NCBI RefSeq assembly: GCF_009377345.1
Contig: NZ_WBSL01000001.1
Coordinates: 681,001-745,000 of the forward strand
Length of the DNA: 64,000 nucleotides
Direction: 5' to 3'
Source of the DNA: Deinococcus terrestris
GTDB taxonomy: Bacteria > Deinococcota > Deinococci > Deinococcales > Deinococcaceae
Position numbers and translations under genes: made by a program. Of the stretch, positions 11,658 to 26,441 are shown one piece after another (within the stretch, counting starts at the first letter, position 1; the number at the start of each line of letters is the position of its first letter). The notes under the pieces are model-generated. The model saw nothing but the letters and a program-made list of their open reading frames with translations. It ran no database searches and was not told the DNA's origin.

Positions 11658-12359
11658 TCCCATCCGGCCGGTGCGAATCACGTCCGCGATGACCGGCGGC
11701 AGCTTCCAGGCCAGCACGTCGAAGGCGGAGGAGGCGTAGTCGTAGGGCACCTTGTGCAGTGTCACGCGCGGCTTGCGGCCCACGCAGTCCACGATGGCGA
11801 CGTCGGCTCCCGGTTCCGAGTTCAGGCTCAGACCCACCGAGCCGGGATCCACGAAGGTCGTGTCGCCCACGACCCGCACGAAGGGGACGTGCGTGCCGCC
11901 CACCACGACCACCCGCGCCCCCAGCGTCTCCGCGAGGTCCTCGAGGTCGCGCTCGGGAGCCATCAGGTCCAGCCGCTCCTCGGGGTCGTGCGGGCTGCCG
12001 TGGAAGTAGCGCACCCGGCCCACCGGGGTCATCATCCGGCCCCCCGGCGGTAGGCGGCGCAGAAAGTCCAGCTGCTCGGGCGAGAGCACCCCCCGCGTCC
12101 AGGTCAGCACCTGCTCGGCCACCCCGTGCCGCTCCGAGCGCCCGCCGAGGTCCAGCGCCACCCGCAGGTCGCTGGACCCCAGCCCGGCCGTCCAGCCCTC
12201 CCGCCGCACGCGGTCGATCACCGGCCCCGGACTCGCCCCGTAGCCCACCAGGTCGCCCACCACCACGACCCCGTGGACCGCCGAGTCTGCCAGAAAACGC
12301 TCAGCGGCGGTCAGCGCGTGGATATTGCCGTGCAGGTCACTGAGAAAAGCCAGTCGCAA
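11655..12359 (-). CDS. Metallophosphoesterase (calcineurin-like)
   Basis: 234-aa phosphoesterase. Metal motifs in order: [10 protein letters not shown] (D-x-H), VGDLVGYG (GD), a GSSD segment where other members have GNHD, a histidine in FHGSPHDP and GGTHVPF (GH-like). The change from GNHD to GSSD alters a usual metal/catalytic position, which is odd but is seen in some phosphodiesterase relatives. Start TTG 12359 is favoured because the beta strand LAFLSDLHG begins right after it and a TAGCAT box lies 9 nt upstream. Cytoplasmic; substrate unknown. Confidence 0.82.
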   Translation of the reverse strand: MRLAFLSDLHGNIHALTAAERFLADSAVHGVVVVGDLVGYGASPGPVIDRVRREGWTAGLGSSDLRVALDLGGRSERHGVAEQVLTWTRGVLSPEQLDFLRRLPPGGRMMTPVGRVRYFHGSPHDPEERLDLMAPERDLEDLAETLGARVVVVGGTHVPFVRVVGDTTFVDPGSVGLSLNSEPGADVAIVDCVGRKPRVTLHKVPYDYASSAFDVLAWKLPPVIADVIRTGRMG

Positions 12360-12374
12360 AGTGCCCGCATGCTA
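12360..12374 (-). promoter_or_regulatory. -10 promoter of phosphoesterase
   Basis: Minus-strand TAGCAT (12374-12369) ends 9 nt before TTG 12359. Confidence 0.45.
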
Positions 12375-12432
12375 GGGCATCTGCCCCGCCGCCGCGCCAG
12401 GGTGCCCCCGGTCGGGTGGGCGGGCGAGTCCG

Positions 12433-12444
12433 TATCATGGCGCG
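12433..12444 (+). promoter_or_regulatory. Leaderless -10 promoter of lnt
   Basis: TATCAT (12433-12438) ends 6 nt before GTG 12445. Confidence 0.65.
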
Positions 12445-13917
12445 GTGCTCACCCGGCTCCCGCCCCCGCTGACCGCCGCCCTGCTCGGGGCGCTTCTCGC
12501 CGCTTTCGGTCTGCCGCTGGAGTGGAGCTTTCTCGCCTACGTTCCCCTCGCCGTCCTGCTGATGTACGCGGCCCAGGCCCCCACCTCGCGGGCGCTGGCC
12601 GGGCGGGTCTTCTGGGCGGGGGCGGCCTACAGCGCGGTGCACCTGTGGTGGCTCACGGCCTTTCTGGGCAAGCTCTTTCAGTTTGCCCCGGCGGGGGTGC
12701 TCGCCCTGGCACTCTTCGCGCTGGAGGGGGCCTTCCTCGCGGCGATGGCTTGGCTCGCCGCCCGGCTGGTGCGCTCGCCTGAGGCGCGGGTGTGGGCGCT
12801 CGCGGGCGGCTGGGTCGTGCTGGAATGGCTGCGCTTCCTGGGACCGCTCGCCTTTCCGTGGCCCACGCTGGGGTATACGCTGCTGCCCACGCCTGCCATC
12901 CAGATCGCGGACCTCGGCGGGGTGCTGCTGGGCAGCGTGGTCGTGGCCGCGACCGCCGCCGCGCTGGTCAGTTTCTGGTGGGGGAGACGGGCGCCCCTGG
13001 TGCTGATGTCGGGGGTCTGGATCGCCGCCCTCGCCTACGGGGTCACCCGCGTGCCGGGGCAGGGACCGGCGCAGCCCATGCTGGTGCTGCGGACCGACGT
13101 CGATCTGTTCGACCGCTCGGTGCCCGGAGACGCGCTGTATCAGGCCTCCGCCCGCCTCACCGCTCAGACCCGCCGCCCCGGTGAGGTCGTCGCCTGGAGC
13201 GAGAGCGCCGTGCGCGACCCCAGCCTGCTGCCCACCGTGCCCGCGAACGGTCTGTACGGGGTGAGTTCCTACGGGGTGCCCCGGCGCAACACGGTGGTCG
13301 CCTGGAATGGTTCGGAGGTCACCGCCCAGACCGACAAGGCCCGCCCGGTCCCCTTCGGCGAGTATTTCCCGCTCTATGACACTTGGCCGGGCCTCTACCG
13401 GGTCATCGAGGCGGGCACCGGCTTCGTCCTCGGTCCCAACCTGCCCCCCGCCGAACGGGTCACGCCCCTGCCGCTGAACGGGGTGTTCTACGGCGCCTAT
13501 GTCTGCTACGACTCAGTCTTTCCCTGGGTCAGCCGCCAGCTCGCCCGGCAGGGAGCCGAGGTGCTCGTCAATGTCAGCAACGACGGCTGGTACGACGGTT
13601 GGGGCGTGCAGCAGCACTTCATGATGGGCCGGGTCCGCGCCATCGAGACGCGGCGCTGGGTGGTTCGCAGTGTGAACCGGGGCATCGCGGGGTCGGTGGA
13701 CGACCTCGGCCGCCCCCGGCAGACGCTCTCGCGGGGAGAAGGCGTGGTGCATGTCCAGCCCCGCCGTCTGGAAGGACAGACCCTCTACACCCGCCTCGGC
13801 GACCTGCCCGCCCTGTTGCTGGCCGCGCTGATGGTGGGGTACGGCCTCTGGCTGGAACGCTCTTACCGGAACCCCTCTACCACGTCGTCGAGATCGTCTT
13901 CCGGCAGCTCAACATAA
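12445..13917 (+). CDS. lnt: Apolipoprotein N-acyltransferase
   Basis: 490-aa membrane enzyme that adds the third acyl chain to lipoproteins. About six hydrophobic segments fill the first 210 residues, followed by an extracytoplasmic nitrilase-like domain and a last membrane segment near residue 450. The Glu-Lys-Cys triad is visible: [20 protein letters not shown] and YVCYDSVFP. The C-terminal tail is a Ser/Thr/Arg-rich run that may not be functional. The gene runs 55 nt past the end of the convergent recombinase gene, so the two messages are antisense over that stretch. Two lipoprotein genes are in the window (15931, 35647). Confidence 0.93.
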   Translation: MLTRLPPPLTAALLGALLAAFGLPLEWSFLAYVPLAVLLMYAAQAPTSRALAGRVFWAGAAYSAVHLWWLTAFLGKLFQFAPAGVLALALFALEGAFLAAMAWLAARLVRSPEARVWALAGGWVVLEWLRFLGPLAFPWPTLGYTLLPTPAIQIADLGGVLLGSVVVAATAAALVSFWWGRRAPLVLMSGVWIAALAYGVTRVPGQGPAQPMLVLRTDVDLFDRSVPGDALYQASARLTAQTRRPGEVVAWSESAVRDPSLLPTVPANGLYGVSSYGVPRRNTVVAWNGSEVTAQTDKARPVPFGEYFPLYDTWPGLYRVIEAGTGFVLGPNLPPAERVTPLPLNGVFYGAYVCYDSVFPWVSRQLARQGAEVLVNVSNDGWYDGWGVQQHFMMGRVRAIETRRWVVRSVNRGIAGSVDDLGRPRQTLSRGEGVVHVQPRRLEGQTLYTRLGDLPALLLAALMVGYGLWLERSYRNPSTTSSRSSSGSST

Positions 13918-14825
13918 CGCCGGGTGGTGTCCACCTGCTCGTGCCCCAGAAAGCCCGCCACCCGCGTGAAATCCCGCGTGGCCGCGTACAGTTGCGTTCC
14001 TGCGTATTTCCGCCCAGCATGAAAGCCCCGGAACTCGTGTTCCCGGCCACATTTCAGGGCGAGCTTCTGGAGGCGGCTGTAGGCGGTGGAGTAGGCCCGC
14101 CAGGGGAGGACGGGGCCACTCGGCATGGCCGGGCGCACGGCCTCTAATGCCTCCCGCAACCGGGCACTCAGCGGAACCCGCCGGGCCTTGTCGCCCTTGC
14201 CGTGGGCCACGAGAAGGCGGCGGCGATCCAGGTCCACATGTGCCCAGTCCACCCCCAGAGCCTCCGCGATCCGCAGGCCCGCATGGGTGAGCAGCAGCAG
14301 CAAGACACGCTCGTGCGGGTCGGCCTCGGCCAGCAGCGCCTGCACGAAATCGGAGCGGTAGGGCGGATTCTTCACGATGCCCTTGGTGCGGTCCTTGGGA
14401 CGCTTCACGTCCGCGAAGGGGTCGGCGTCCGTCGCCCCAGCCCAGCGCAGCGCCCGGTACAGGGCGGAGGCCGCTGCCACCCGCGCCTGCACCGTCGCGG
14501 GCTTGAGGCCCGACTGCACCAGCCCCGCCACGTACAGCCCCGGTTCGCGCCGACCGGGGTGCAGCAGATTCCAGCCGTGCTCGGTCGCGTGCGTGATCAG
14601 CACCTCCACGCCCTTGCGGTAGGCCCGCAGCGTGTGCGGGCTGAGGCGGACGCCGCCGCTGGTGTCGGTCGTGAGGTAAGCGAGCGTGAGCGCCCACAGG
14701 TCCTCAAAGGCTTTGTCCCGCGCCGCCGTCACCGCCCGGACCCGCAGCGCCTCGTCGGTCAGGCCACTGAAGTTACGGGCCTGCGAGAGACGGTCGCCGA
14801 CGTAGGGAAGCAGGTCACCGGACAT
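13863..14825 (-). CDS. Tyrosine recombinase (Xer/phage integrase family)
   Basis: 320-aa site-specific recombinase. An N-terminal core-binding (SAM-like) domain covers about 40-140. The catalytic domain has R185 ([10 protein letters not shown]), K210 (HGKGDKAR), H269 and R272 (FHAGR), H295 (GHEQVDTT) and nucleophile Y304 (RRYV), so all active-site residues are intact. ATG 14825 follows TATCAT by 8 nt; an ATG at 14843 is in frame but upstream of the -10. Size and C-terminal motifs are close to XerC/XerD; no phage genes adjoin. A dif-like repeat overlaps its promoter. The 3' end overlaps lnt. Confidence 0.88.
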   Translation of the reverse strand: MSGDLLPYVGDRLSQARNFSGLTDEALRVRAVTAARDKAFEDLWALTLAYLTTDTSGGVRLSPHTLRAYRKGVEVLITHATEHGWNLLHPGRREPGLYVAGLVQSGLKPATVQARVAAASALYRALRWAGATDADPFADVKRPKDRTKGIVKNPPYRSDFVQALLAEADPHERVLLLLLTHAGLRIAEALGVDWAHVDLDRRRLLVAHGKGDKARRVPLSARLREALEAVRPAMPSGPVLPWRAYSTAYSRLQKLALKCGREHEFRGFHAGRKYAGTQLYAATRDFTRVAGFLGHEQVDTTRRYVELPEDDLDDVVEGFR

Positions 14826-14839
14826 GGTGGCCGATGATA
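14826..14839 (-). promoter_or_regulatory. Leaderless -10 promoter of the recombinase
   Basis: Minus-strand TATCAT (14839-14834) ends 8 nt before ATG 14825. It lies inside the left arm of the dif-like repeat, so recombinase binding could block it. Confidence 0.6.
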
Positions 14840-14857
14840 ACATGCCTTATCAACGAA
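14830..14857. other. dif-like recombination site candidate
   Basis: Two 11-bp arms flank a 6-bp centre: left arm 14830-14840 ends in GATAA, centre CATGCC 14841-14846, right arm 14847-14857 begins with TTATC. The arms match in inverted orientation at 8 of 11 positions (pattern nnCGnTGATAA). This is the 11-6-11 geometry of XerC/XerD dif sites. It lies in the promoter of a Xer-like recombinase gene. An adjacent perfect palindrome CCTTCGAAGG is at 14859-14868. It might instead be an operator. Confidence 0.4.
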
Positions 14858-14902
14858 GCCTTCGAAGGGCAACCCCCGTTGGTGGCGGGGGCGCTTGCGG
14901 GC

Positions 14903-15892
<990 letters not shown>

Positions 15893-15899
15893 CCGGGGC

Positions 15900-15909
15900 T
15901 TATTACACT
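15900..15909. promoter_or_regulatory. Divergent overlapping -10 boxes
   Basis: On the plus strand TACACT (15904-15909) precedes the lipoprotein gene, giving a short leader with GGAGG. On the minus strand TAATAA (15905-15900) ends 7 nt before the lipid-kinase ATG. The two promoters share bases and should compete. Confidence 0.5.
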
Positions 15910-15930
15910 GCCCGCACGGAGGCTTTCTCT

Positions 15931-16299
15931 ATGGTGCGTGTCTTCTTTGCTTCTTTACTGTTCGCCGGAGCCCTGGCCTCGTGCGCCCCACGCGAGCAGG
16001 CTGTGGTCGGCGTCACCGTGACCCCGGTCCTCGTCAAGCTCTCGGAACCCGCCGCGCGGGGCGGCACCTTGACCATCCAGGGCCGCTACCTCGGTGGGCC
16101 GCAAACCGGTCGCGTGCGCCTCGGCGCCTCTGAGACCGGCGAGGGGGGCTACCTCTTCCCTGCCGCCAGCGTCCGCTCGTGGACCGACAGCGAGATCGTG
16201 CTCACCATCCCCAGCGACGCGCCGACGGGCGGCTCGTGGCTCTTTGTGGAGGTGGCCGGGAAGCGCTCGACCGGACTGCCCTACAGCGTGCGTCCGTAA
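15931..16299 (+). CDS. Putative lipoprotein with IPT/TIG-like fold
   Basis: 122-aa exported lipoprotein. Signal peptide [18 protein letters not shown] ends in a lipobox (LASC) with the acylated Cys at residue 18. The rest looks like one immunoglobulin-like IPT/TIG domain: [12 protein letters not shown], a variable loop, then [27 protein letters not shown]. Likely surface-anchored; function unknown. ATG 15931 has GGAGG at 15918-15922 with 8-nt spacing, so this gene is led, unlike many neighbours. A strong terminator follows. Confidence 0.8.
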   Translation: MVRVFFASLLFAGALASCAPREQAVVGVTVTPVLVKLSEPAARGGTLTIQGRYLGGPQTGRVRLGASETGEGGYLFPAASVRSWTDSEIVLTIPSDAPTGGSWLFVEVAGKRSTGLPYSVRP

Positions 16300-16320
16300 G
16301 CCAGTCCCGTTCTGCTCAGC

Positions 16321-16346
16321 AGCCCCAGCCTCAGGCGGGGCTTTTT
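16321..16346 (+). terminator. Intrinsic terminator after the lipoprotein gene
   Basis: AGCCCC (16321-16326) / GGGGCT (16337-16342), with an inner GCC/GGC pair and then five Ts. Confidence 0.85.
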
Positions 16347-16381
16347 CCTGTGCTGACCGCCGGGAACCAGCTTCCGGCTGC

Positions 16382-16396
16382 TATCCTCCCAGGGTT
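16382..16396 (+). promoter_or_regulatory. -10 promoter of hisS-aspS
   Basis: TATCCT (16382-16387) ends 9 nt before ATG 16397; no usable Shine-Dalgarno. Confidence 0.55.
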
Positions 16397-17706
<1,310 letters not shown>

Positions 17707-17710
<4 letters not shown>

Positions 17711-19446
17711 AACGTACGGGCTATATCGGCGAATTGAACGGAACACATCTGGGCCAGCAGGTCACCCTGCAAGGTTGGGCGGGCCGCCGCCGCGACCTCG
17801 GCGGGCTGATTTTCATCGAGCTGCGCGACCGCTCCGGGGTGGTGCAGGTGGAGGTCGAGCCGGACTCGCCCGCCTTCGCGGACGCGGACACCGTGCGCTC
17901 GGAGGACGTGCTGGAGGTGCAGGGCCTCTTCCGCGAGCGCCCCGAGGGGCAGCGCAAGGGCGGGCTGGCCGACTATGAGGTCGTGGCGTCTGGGGTGACG
18001 GTGCTCAGCCGCGCCAAGACGCCCCCCTTCGAACTCGACAAGGGCGGCGAGGTCGCCGAGGACATCCGGCTGAAGTACCGCTACCTCGACCTGCGGCGGC
18101 CCGAGATGACCCGCAACCTGCTGCTGCGCTCAAAGGCGGTGGCGGCGGTGACGGCCTTCCTCGACCGCGCGGGCTTCGTGAACGTGGAAACGCCGATGCT
18201 GACGAAGTCCACGCCGGAGGGCGCCCGCGACTTCCTGGTGCCCTCGCGCCTCAATCCCGGCGAGTTCTACGCGCTGCCGCAGTCGCCGCAACTGTTCAAG
18301 CAACTGCTGATGATCGCGGGGGTGGACCGCTACTACCAGCTCGCCCGCTGCTTCCGCGACGAGGACCTCCGCGCCGACCGCCAGCCCGACTTCACCCAGC
18401 TCGACATGGAGATGAGCTTCGTGACGCAGGACGACGTGCTGGAGGTGCAGGAACAGCTTCTGGCCCACGTCTTCCGCGAGGTGCTGGGCGAGGAGCTGCC
18501 TCTCCCCTTCCCCCGGCTCTCGTACCACGAGGCGATGGACCGTTACGGCTCGGACAAGCCGGACCTGCGCTTTGACCACGCGTTTGTGGACGTGACCGAC
18601 CTGTTCGCGGGCGGGGGCTTCCAGGCCTTCGCGTCGGCGGGGGCGGTGAAGGTGCTTGCCGCCCCCGAGCTGACCCGCAAGCAGATTGACGAGCTGGAGC
18701 GGGCCGCCAAGCAAAATGGAGCGAAGGGGCTGGCCTGGCTGCGGCGCGAGGGCGAGGGCTTTACCGGGGGCATCTCCAAGTTCGTCACCCCGGAGGTCGC
18801 GGCCGCGCTGCTGGAGCGCACGGGCGTGGCGGCGGGGGGCACCCTGCTGTTCGCGGCGGGCGAGTGGAAGGCGGCGGTCACCGCGCTGGGGGCGGTGCGC
18901 CTCGCGCTGCGGGACCTTTTCGACCTCGCGGCGGGCGGGCCGAAGTTCCACGTCTCCTGGGTGGTGGACTTCCCGCAGCTCGAGTGGGACGACCAGACCG
19001 GGCGCTGGACCTATATGCACCACCCCTTCACGGCCCCGCACCCGGAGGACGTGGCCCTCTTCGGCACCGAGCGCCAGGGCGAGATTCGCGCCCAGGCCTA
19101 TGACCTCGTGCTCAACGGCTACGAGGTGGGCGGCGGGTCCATCCGTATCCACGACCCGGCGGTGCAGGCGCAGATGTTCGCGGCCATCGGCTTTTCCGAG
19201 GAACAGGCCCGCGAGCAGTTCGGCTTCTTCATGGACGCGCTCGGCTACGGCACGCCCCCGCACGGCGGTATCGCCTGGGGTTTTGACCGCCTCGTGATGG
19301 TGATGGCCGGGGCTTCCAGCATCCGCGAGGTCATCGCCTTCCCCAAGAACAACCGGGGCGCGGACCTGATGGCGCAGGCCCCGGCCCCGGTCTCCCCTGC
19401 CCAGCTCGCGGAGGTGGGGGTGCAGGTGGTGGCTGGGGAGGAATGA
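17707..19446 (+). CDS. aspS: Aspartyl-tRNA synthetase, bacterial type
   Basis: 579-aa class IIb synthetase. An N-terminal OB-fold anticodon domain (about 1-110) is followed by the catalytic domain with [23 protein letters not shown] (motif 2) and [16 protein letters not shown] (motif 3). The inserted GAD domain (about 290-400) marks it as the long bacterial form rather than the short archaeal form. Deinococcus relatives are known to carry both forms, the short one serving asparagine synthesis on tRNA. ATG 17707 overlaps the hisS stop. Copy B of the dispersed repeat lies 25 nt past the stop. Confidence 0.97.
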
Positions 19447-19470
19447 GGATGAGGGAGGGGGACTTCGGCC

Positions 19471-19537
19471 CTCTTCTCTTGGTAGACATTAGTGAATAGA
19501 TTCACGATAAATCTGGATCGTGAAAAAGTTGTTTGTT
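19471..19537 (+). repeat. Dispersed 3'-end repeat, copy B
   Basis: TTCTCTT (19474-19480), 10 nt, AGTGAA (19491-19496), 4 nt, TTCACGAT (19501-19508), 8 nt, ATCGTGAA (19517-19524), then AAAGTTGTTTG. The perfect 8-bp arms are the best of the four copies. It lies between convergent aspS and the phosphatase gene, in terminator orientation for aspS, and touches the phosphatase stop codon. Confidence 0.8.
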
Positions 19538-20153
19538 ATCGAGTGGACAGATGGCCTGTATCGCCCAGACGTACAGCCTGCCAGCCCTCTTCAGTCTGCT
19601 CCAGCTCGGTGACAGCGGTATTGCGGTGGCTGTACCGCTGGTCGTGCCACAGGGTCCGGATCTCCTGATCCAGCAGGCGAGCGAGGACGGCAGTGAGCGC
19701 CCCGCCGTGAGAAACAACGATGGGTGTCTCAGCCGCAGTGAGTGGTTGCTCCAGGGCGGCCAAGAAACGGTCGGCCACCCCTTCCAGCGTCTCACCGCCC
19801 TGAAACCCGAAGGTCCCGTCCGACAGGTCAAGTTCGGCCACATGCGTGACGAGGTGGGTATAGGGGCGGCCGTGCCACAGCGGGCCGACCTCAATCTCCT
19901 GCACGCCGGGGAGCACGGTCATGGGGACGCATAGCGCGTCCGCGATGGCCTGCGCGGTCTGCCGGGCACGTCGGAAAGGGCTGGCGTAGACGGCGGGAGC
20001 CTCCAGGTACAGCCCGGCGAAGTGGGCGGCGACTGCCTGCGCCTGCGCTTCCCCCACCTCGTCCAGGGGGTCGTCGTGGCTCGCGCCGAGGGTTTGCGCA
20101 ACGTTGCTGGCGGTCTGGCCGTGGCGGACGAGAAAGAGGCGGTCGGCGGGCAT
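19536..20153 (-). CDS. Histidine phosphatase family protein
   Basis: 205-aa phosphoglycerate-mutase-like phosphatase. The catalytic motif LVRHGQT (phospho-His), the [10 protein letters not shown] segment and the second histidine VVSHGGAL are in place. Likely a phosphatase of small phosphorylated metabolites; substrate unknown. ATG 20153 is leaderless behind TAGACT, whose bases overlap the end of the upstream CrtA-like gene, so this gene has an internal promoter within a possible two-gene unit. Confidence 0.87.
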   Translation of the reverse strand: MPADRLFLVRHGQTASNVAQTLGASHDDPLDEVGEAQAQAVAAHFAGLYLEAPAVYASPFRRARQTAQAIADALCVPMTVLPGVQEIEVGPLWHGRPYTHLVTHVAELDLSDGTFGFQGGETLEGVADRFLAALEQPLTAAETPIVVSHGGALTAVLARLLDQEIRTLWHDQRYSHRNTAVTELEQTEEGWQAVRLGDTGHLSTR

Positions 20154-20166
20154 AGGCCGGAGTCTA
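20154..20166 (-). promoter_or_regulatory. Leaderless -10 promoter of phosphatase
   Basis: Minus-strand TAGACT (20166-20161) ends 7 nt before ATG 20153 and overlaps the stop codon of the gene at 20164. Confidence 0.6.
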
Positions 20167-20856
20167 GCGGGATGGGAGGGTCAGCCCCAGCCCGTCGCCC
20201 TCGGCGGCCAGCAGCTCAAAGCGGGCGAAGAGTTCTTCGGAATACCAGTCCTCGCGCCGGGTGCGGGCGATGGCCTCGCGGTGTCCGGCTCCGGCGTAGG
20301 CGTAAGCCTTCACGCTCGCGGCGTCCCGCCACACGCTGAAGGTGGCCTGGGAGAGCAGGGGCACGTCGCCCAGGCCCAGCGTCAGCAGCAGGCCGGGGTG
20401 GGTATGCAGGCCGCCTTGCGAGGCGGGCACGGCGGACCAGAAGGCGCGGAGGCGGGCAGGGCGAATGGCGGCGCGGGTGAGGACGGCGAGGGGGCCGATA
20501 GGGGCATCGGTGGTGGGGAAACCGAAGGGTTCGCGGCCTCCCCAGCGACCTTTCGACCGCAGCGGGCGCAGGAGGAGGGTGCCGCTCTCTGTCAGGTGTG
20601 CCCGTTCGCGCTGACGCCACGGGGACGCCTCGAACTCCCGGAAGGCCGCCTCGTCCCTCCACACCGCCAGCCGCGCCCAGCGCCGGAAGTCGGCCCCCAG
20701 GGTCAGGCTGTCGCCCCGGCCCGTGCCCATCATGCGGAAGAAGGTCAGGCCGGGCACCCGGCGCAGGTGCAGGGGGTCGGCCCCCATCCGCCGCCAGCCG
20801 CGCCACGCCTGCGCGGGTGGGTAACGGTTGACCGTCAGGGTGACGAGGGGGGACAC
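20164..20856 (-). CDS. CrtA-like (spheroidene monooxygenase family) protein
   Basis: 230-aa protein resembling the carotenoid monooxygenase CrtA. Family hallmarks, recognised from memory: LRRVPGLTFFRMMGTGRG, then LAVWRDEAAF, GRWGGREPF, QATFSVWRDAASVKAYAY and the end EDWYSEELFARFELL. CrtA adds a keto group next to the end of acyclic carotenoids. Deinococcus makes the keto-carotenoid deinoxanthin, so a pigment role is plausible, but the gene could be a heme-binding relative of other function. GTG 20856 is leaderless (TAGACT 7 nt upstream). Confidence 0.72.
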   Translation of the reverse strand: MSPLVTLTVNRYPPAQAWRGWRRMGADPLHLRRVPGLTFFRMMGTGRGDSLTLGADFRRWARLAVWRDEAAFREFEASPWRQRERAHLTESGTLLLRPLRSKGRWGGREPFGFPTTDAPIGPLAVLTRAAIRPARLRAFWSAVPASQGGLHTHPGLLLTLGLGDVPLLSQATFSVWRDAASVKAYAYAGAGHREAIARTRREDWYSEELFARFELLAAEGDGLGLTLPSR

Positions 20857-20869
20857 GGGGGGCAGTCTA
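20857..20869 (-). promoter_or_regulatory. Leaderless -10 promoter of CrtA-like gene
   Basis: Minus-strand TAGACT (20869-20864) ends 7 nt before GTG 20856. The same hexamer and spacing recur for the next gene downstream. Confidence 0.6.
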
Positions 20870-20914
20870 GGGCGAGCGTCATCCCCGTCGCGGTAAGGGC
20901 GGGCACCTCTCCCC

Positions 20915-20926
20915 TATCCTGCGTGG
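20915..20926 (+). promoter_or_regulatory. Leaderless -10 promoter of uvrC
   Basis: TATCCT (20915-20920) ends 6 nt before GTG 20927. I see no 17-bp radiation/desiccation-response palindrome here. Confidence 0.65.
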
Positions 20927-22777
<1,851 letters not shown>

Positions 22778-22791
22778 GCCAGGCAATCAAG

Positions 22792-22822
22792 CGCCCCCTT
22801 CGTCAGTGAAGGGGGCGTTCTG
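22792..22822 (+). terminator. Intrinsic terminator after uvrC
   Basis: Perfect 10-bp stem CGCCCCCTTC (22792-22801) / GAAGGGGGCG (22808-22817), 6-nt loop, tail ttctg. Confidence 0.8.
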
Positions 22823-22837
22823 CGTGCGGTAGGCGGG

Positions 22838-23002
22838 TCATGCGGGCCGCAGCCGGGGGCGGAGGCTCAGGCGGACGAGCCGGGCGAGGAAGGCGGGGCG
22901 GGCAGGCTGGGCGGCGCGGGCCTCCCGGACGGCGCGGTCGCGCTGGGCCTGGTCGCGGAGGGCCTGGGCGTGGGCGGCGAAGAGTTCGGGGTGGAGGTGC
23001 AT
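22838..23002 (-). CDS. Small basic hypothetical protein
   Basis: 54-residue open frame (stop TGA 22840-22838) starting [20 protein letters not shown] and ending in a run of Arg/Leu ([14 protein letters not shown]). ATG 23002 is chosen because AAGGAAG lies about 5 nt upstream on the minus strand; longer in-frame starts lack one. The first part should be an amphipathic helix and the end is strongly basic. I recognise no family. Short length in GC-rich DNA makes a chance frame possible. Confidence 0.4.
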   Translation of the reverse strand: MHLHPELFAAHAQALRDQAQRDRAVREARAAQPARPAFLARLVRLSLRPRLRPA

Positions 23003-23123
23003 GGGGGCTTCCTTTCGGCCGGGGGGCATTCCCTTCTCGGCTGTCCCCATGGTGCGCCCCCACCCCCCGCCAGGGCATCGGCGGGGTGGCGGGGGGCACG
23101 GTGGGCCGAATGGCGCAGGGGGG

Positions 23124-24536
<1,413 letters not shown>

Positions 24537-24551
24537 ATCGGGGGCATCATA
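24537..24551 (-). promoter_or_regulatory. -10 promoter of aspartate kinase
   Basis: Minus-strand TATGAT (24551-24546) ends 9 nt before ATG 24536. Confidence 0.5.
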
Positions 24552-24652
24552 CGGCCCGCCCTGGCAGGAGCAAGAAGCGCGGCCGACGTGGGCGGCGGAA
24601 CTTTCCACGAAGGGCTACAGAAGGCGCGGCGGGGCGCGGGCACCATGACCCC

Positions 24653-25213
24653 ATGACGCGCTCACGTGGGATGGTGGGAGGGCTGCTGGGACTGATGCTC
24701 GCGGGGCTGGCCCTGGCCGCGCCCCGGCCTTATGCGGCGGCGGGGGGCGCCGCGACCTTCGAGCACCGGGTGCGGGTCGTGAACGTGCGGGGCACCATCG
24801 CGGGCGTGACGGCGCAGGTGCAACTGGACCCCGCCGACCTCGCGGCGACGCGGGGCCGCGTGACGGTGCCGCTGAGCGCGTTGAAGACAGGCATCGGGCT
24901 CCGCGACCGGCACGCACAGGGCGAGGTCGCGCTGGACACCGCCCGCTATCCCAATGCCACTTTCGTGTTGGAGGGGCTCACGGGCGGGCGCCTGCTGGAG
25001 GGGCAGACCCTCAGCACCACGGCCAGCGGGCGCCTCACGGTCAAGGCGACCACCCGGCCCCTGAGTGTGCCCGTCAAGGCGACCCTGCGCGGTGGGCGGG
25101 TGGAGGTCAGCACCCAGTTCAAGTTCGACCCTTCCGACTTTGACGTGCGCTACCCCGGCAGCAGCGACAACGTGACCGTGGGCGTGACGTTCACCCTCGC
25201 GGCGACGCCGTAG
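24653..25213 (+). CDS. YceI family periplasmic protein
   Basis: 186-aa secreted protein. Signal peptide of about 22 residues ([14 protein letters not shown]). The rest is a YceI-like lipocalin barrel: [52 protein letters not shown] and a final strand [12 protein letters not shown]. Members bind polyisoprenoid or similar lipids, and in several bacteria respond to stress. No -10 box of the leaderless type is obvious; TACAGA (about 24616) could give a leader of around 30 nt. Confidence 0.87.
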   Translation: MTRSRGMVGGLLGLMLAGLALAAPRPYAAAGGAATFEHRVRVVNVRGTIAGVTAQVQLDPADLAATRGRVTVPLSALKTGIGLRDRHAQGEVALDTARYPNATFVLEGLTGGRLLEGQTLSTTASGRLTVKATTRPLSVPVKATLRGGRVEVSTQFKFDPSDFDVRYPGSSDNVTVGVTFTLAATP

Positions 25214-25319
25214 GTCGGCAGGCGGGGTCGTCCTGGGGCCGGGGTTTCTGAACGTTTGGGCAAGACGGGGGGCCGGGTTGGTGTCCTTGCGACACGAACG
25301 CGCCTTTCGGAACGTGGGC

Positions 25320-25325
25320 TACACT
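25320..25325 (+). promoter_or_regulatory. -10 box of gap
   Basis: TACACT 25320-25325. The start codon is about 50 nt beyond, with GGAGGT just before it, so this is a conventional leader. No good -35 found. Confidence 0.5.
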
Positions 25326-25379
25326 TGAGGGCGCGTGGGGCGACTGGCCTCACCCCGGACCTTGTTCTGACGGAGGTAG

Positions 25380-26378
<999 letters not shown>

Positions 26379-26391
26379 ACCCCGAACAATG

Positions 26392-26430
26392 CAGGGCCAA
26401 GTCATCGCGCTTGGCCCTGTCATTATAATT
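26392..26430 (+). terminator. Intrinsic terminator after gap
   Basis: Perfect 10-bp stem CAGGGCCAAG (26392-26401) / CTTGGCCCTG (26410-26419), 8-nt loop, tail tcattataatt. The tail contains the TATAAT box of the next gene. Confidence 0.85.
26424..26429 (+). promoter_or_regulatory. Consensus -10 box of the AT-rich gene, pgk and tpiA
   Basis: Perfect TATAAT, 12 nt before GTG 26442. The -35 position falls in the gap terminator stem and has no match to TTGACA. Confidence 0.65.
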
Positions 26431-26441
26431 ACAGGATCAAT

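Larger units (their letters stand above)
22778..23123. other. 346-bp gap between uvrC and aspartate kinase
   Basis: It holds the uvrC terminator, one possible small gene (22838-23002) and a GC-rich hairpin CCCCGCC/GGCGGGG (23065-23071 / 23080-23086) without a U-tract. Nothing else is seen. Confidence 0.6.

Noticed and set aside
14836..14851. Radiation/desiccation response motif (DdrO operator) at GATAA-6nt-TTATC
   Set aside because: The spacing and half-sites do not fit the 17-bp TTATG-type palindrome; no convincing copy was found in front of uvrC, recG or any other gene in the window.
23065..23086. Terminator of aspartate kinase
   Set aside because: CCCCGCC/GGCGGGG pairs well, but on the minus strand it is followed by a G-rich run with no Ts.
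24537..24652. Lysine riboswitch or other leader control of aspartate kinase
   Set aside because: The -10 box is 9 nt from the start codon on the minus strand, so there is no leader to hold one.
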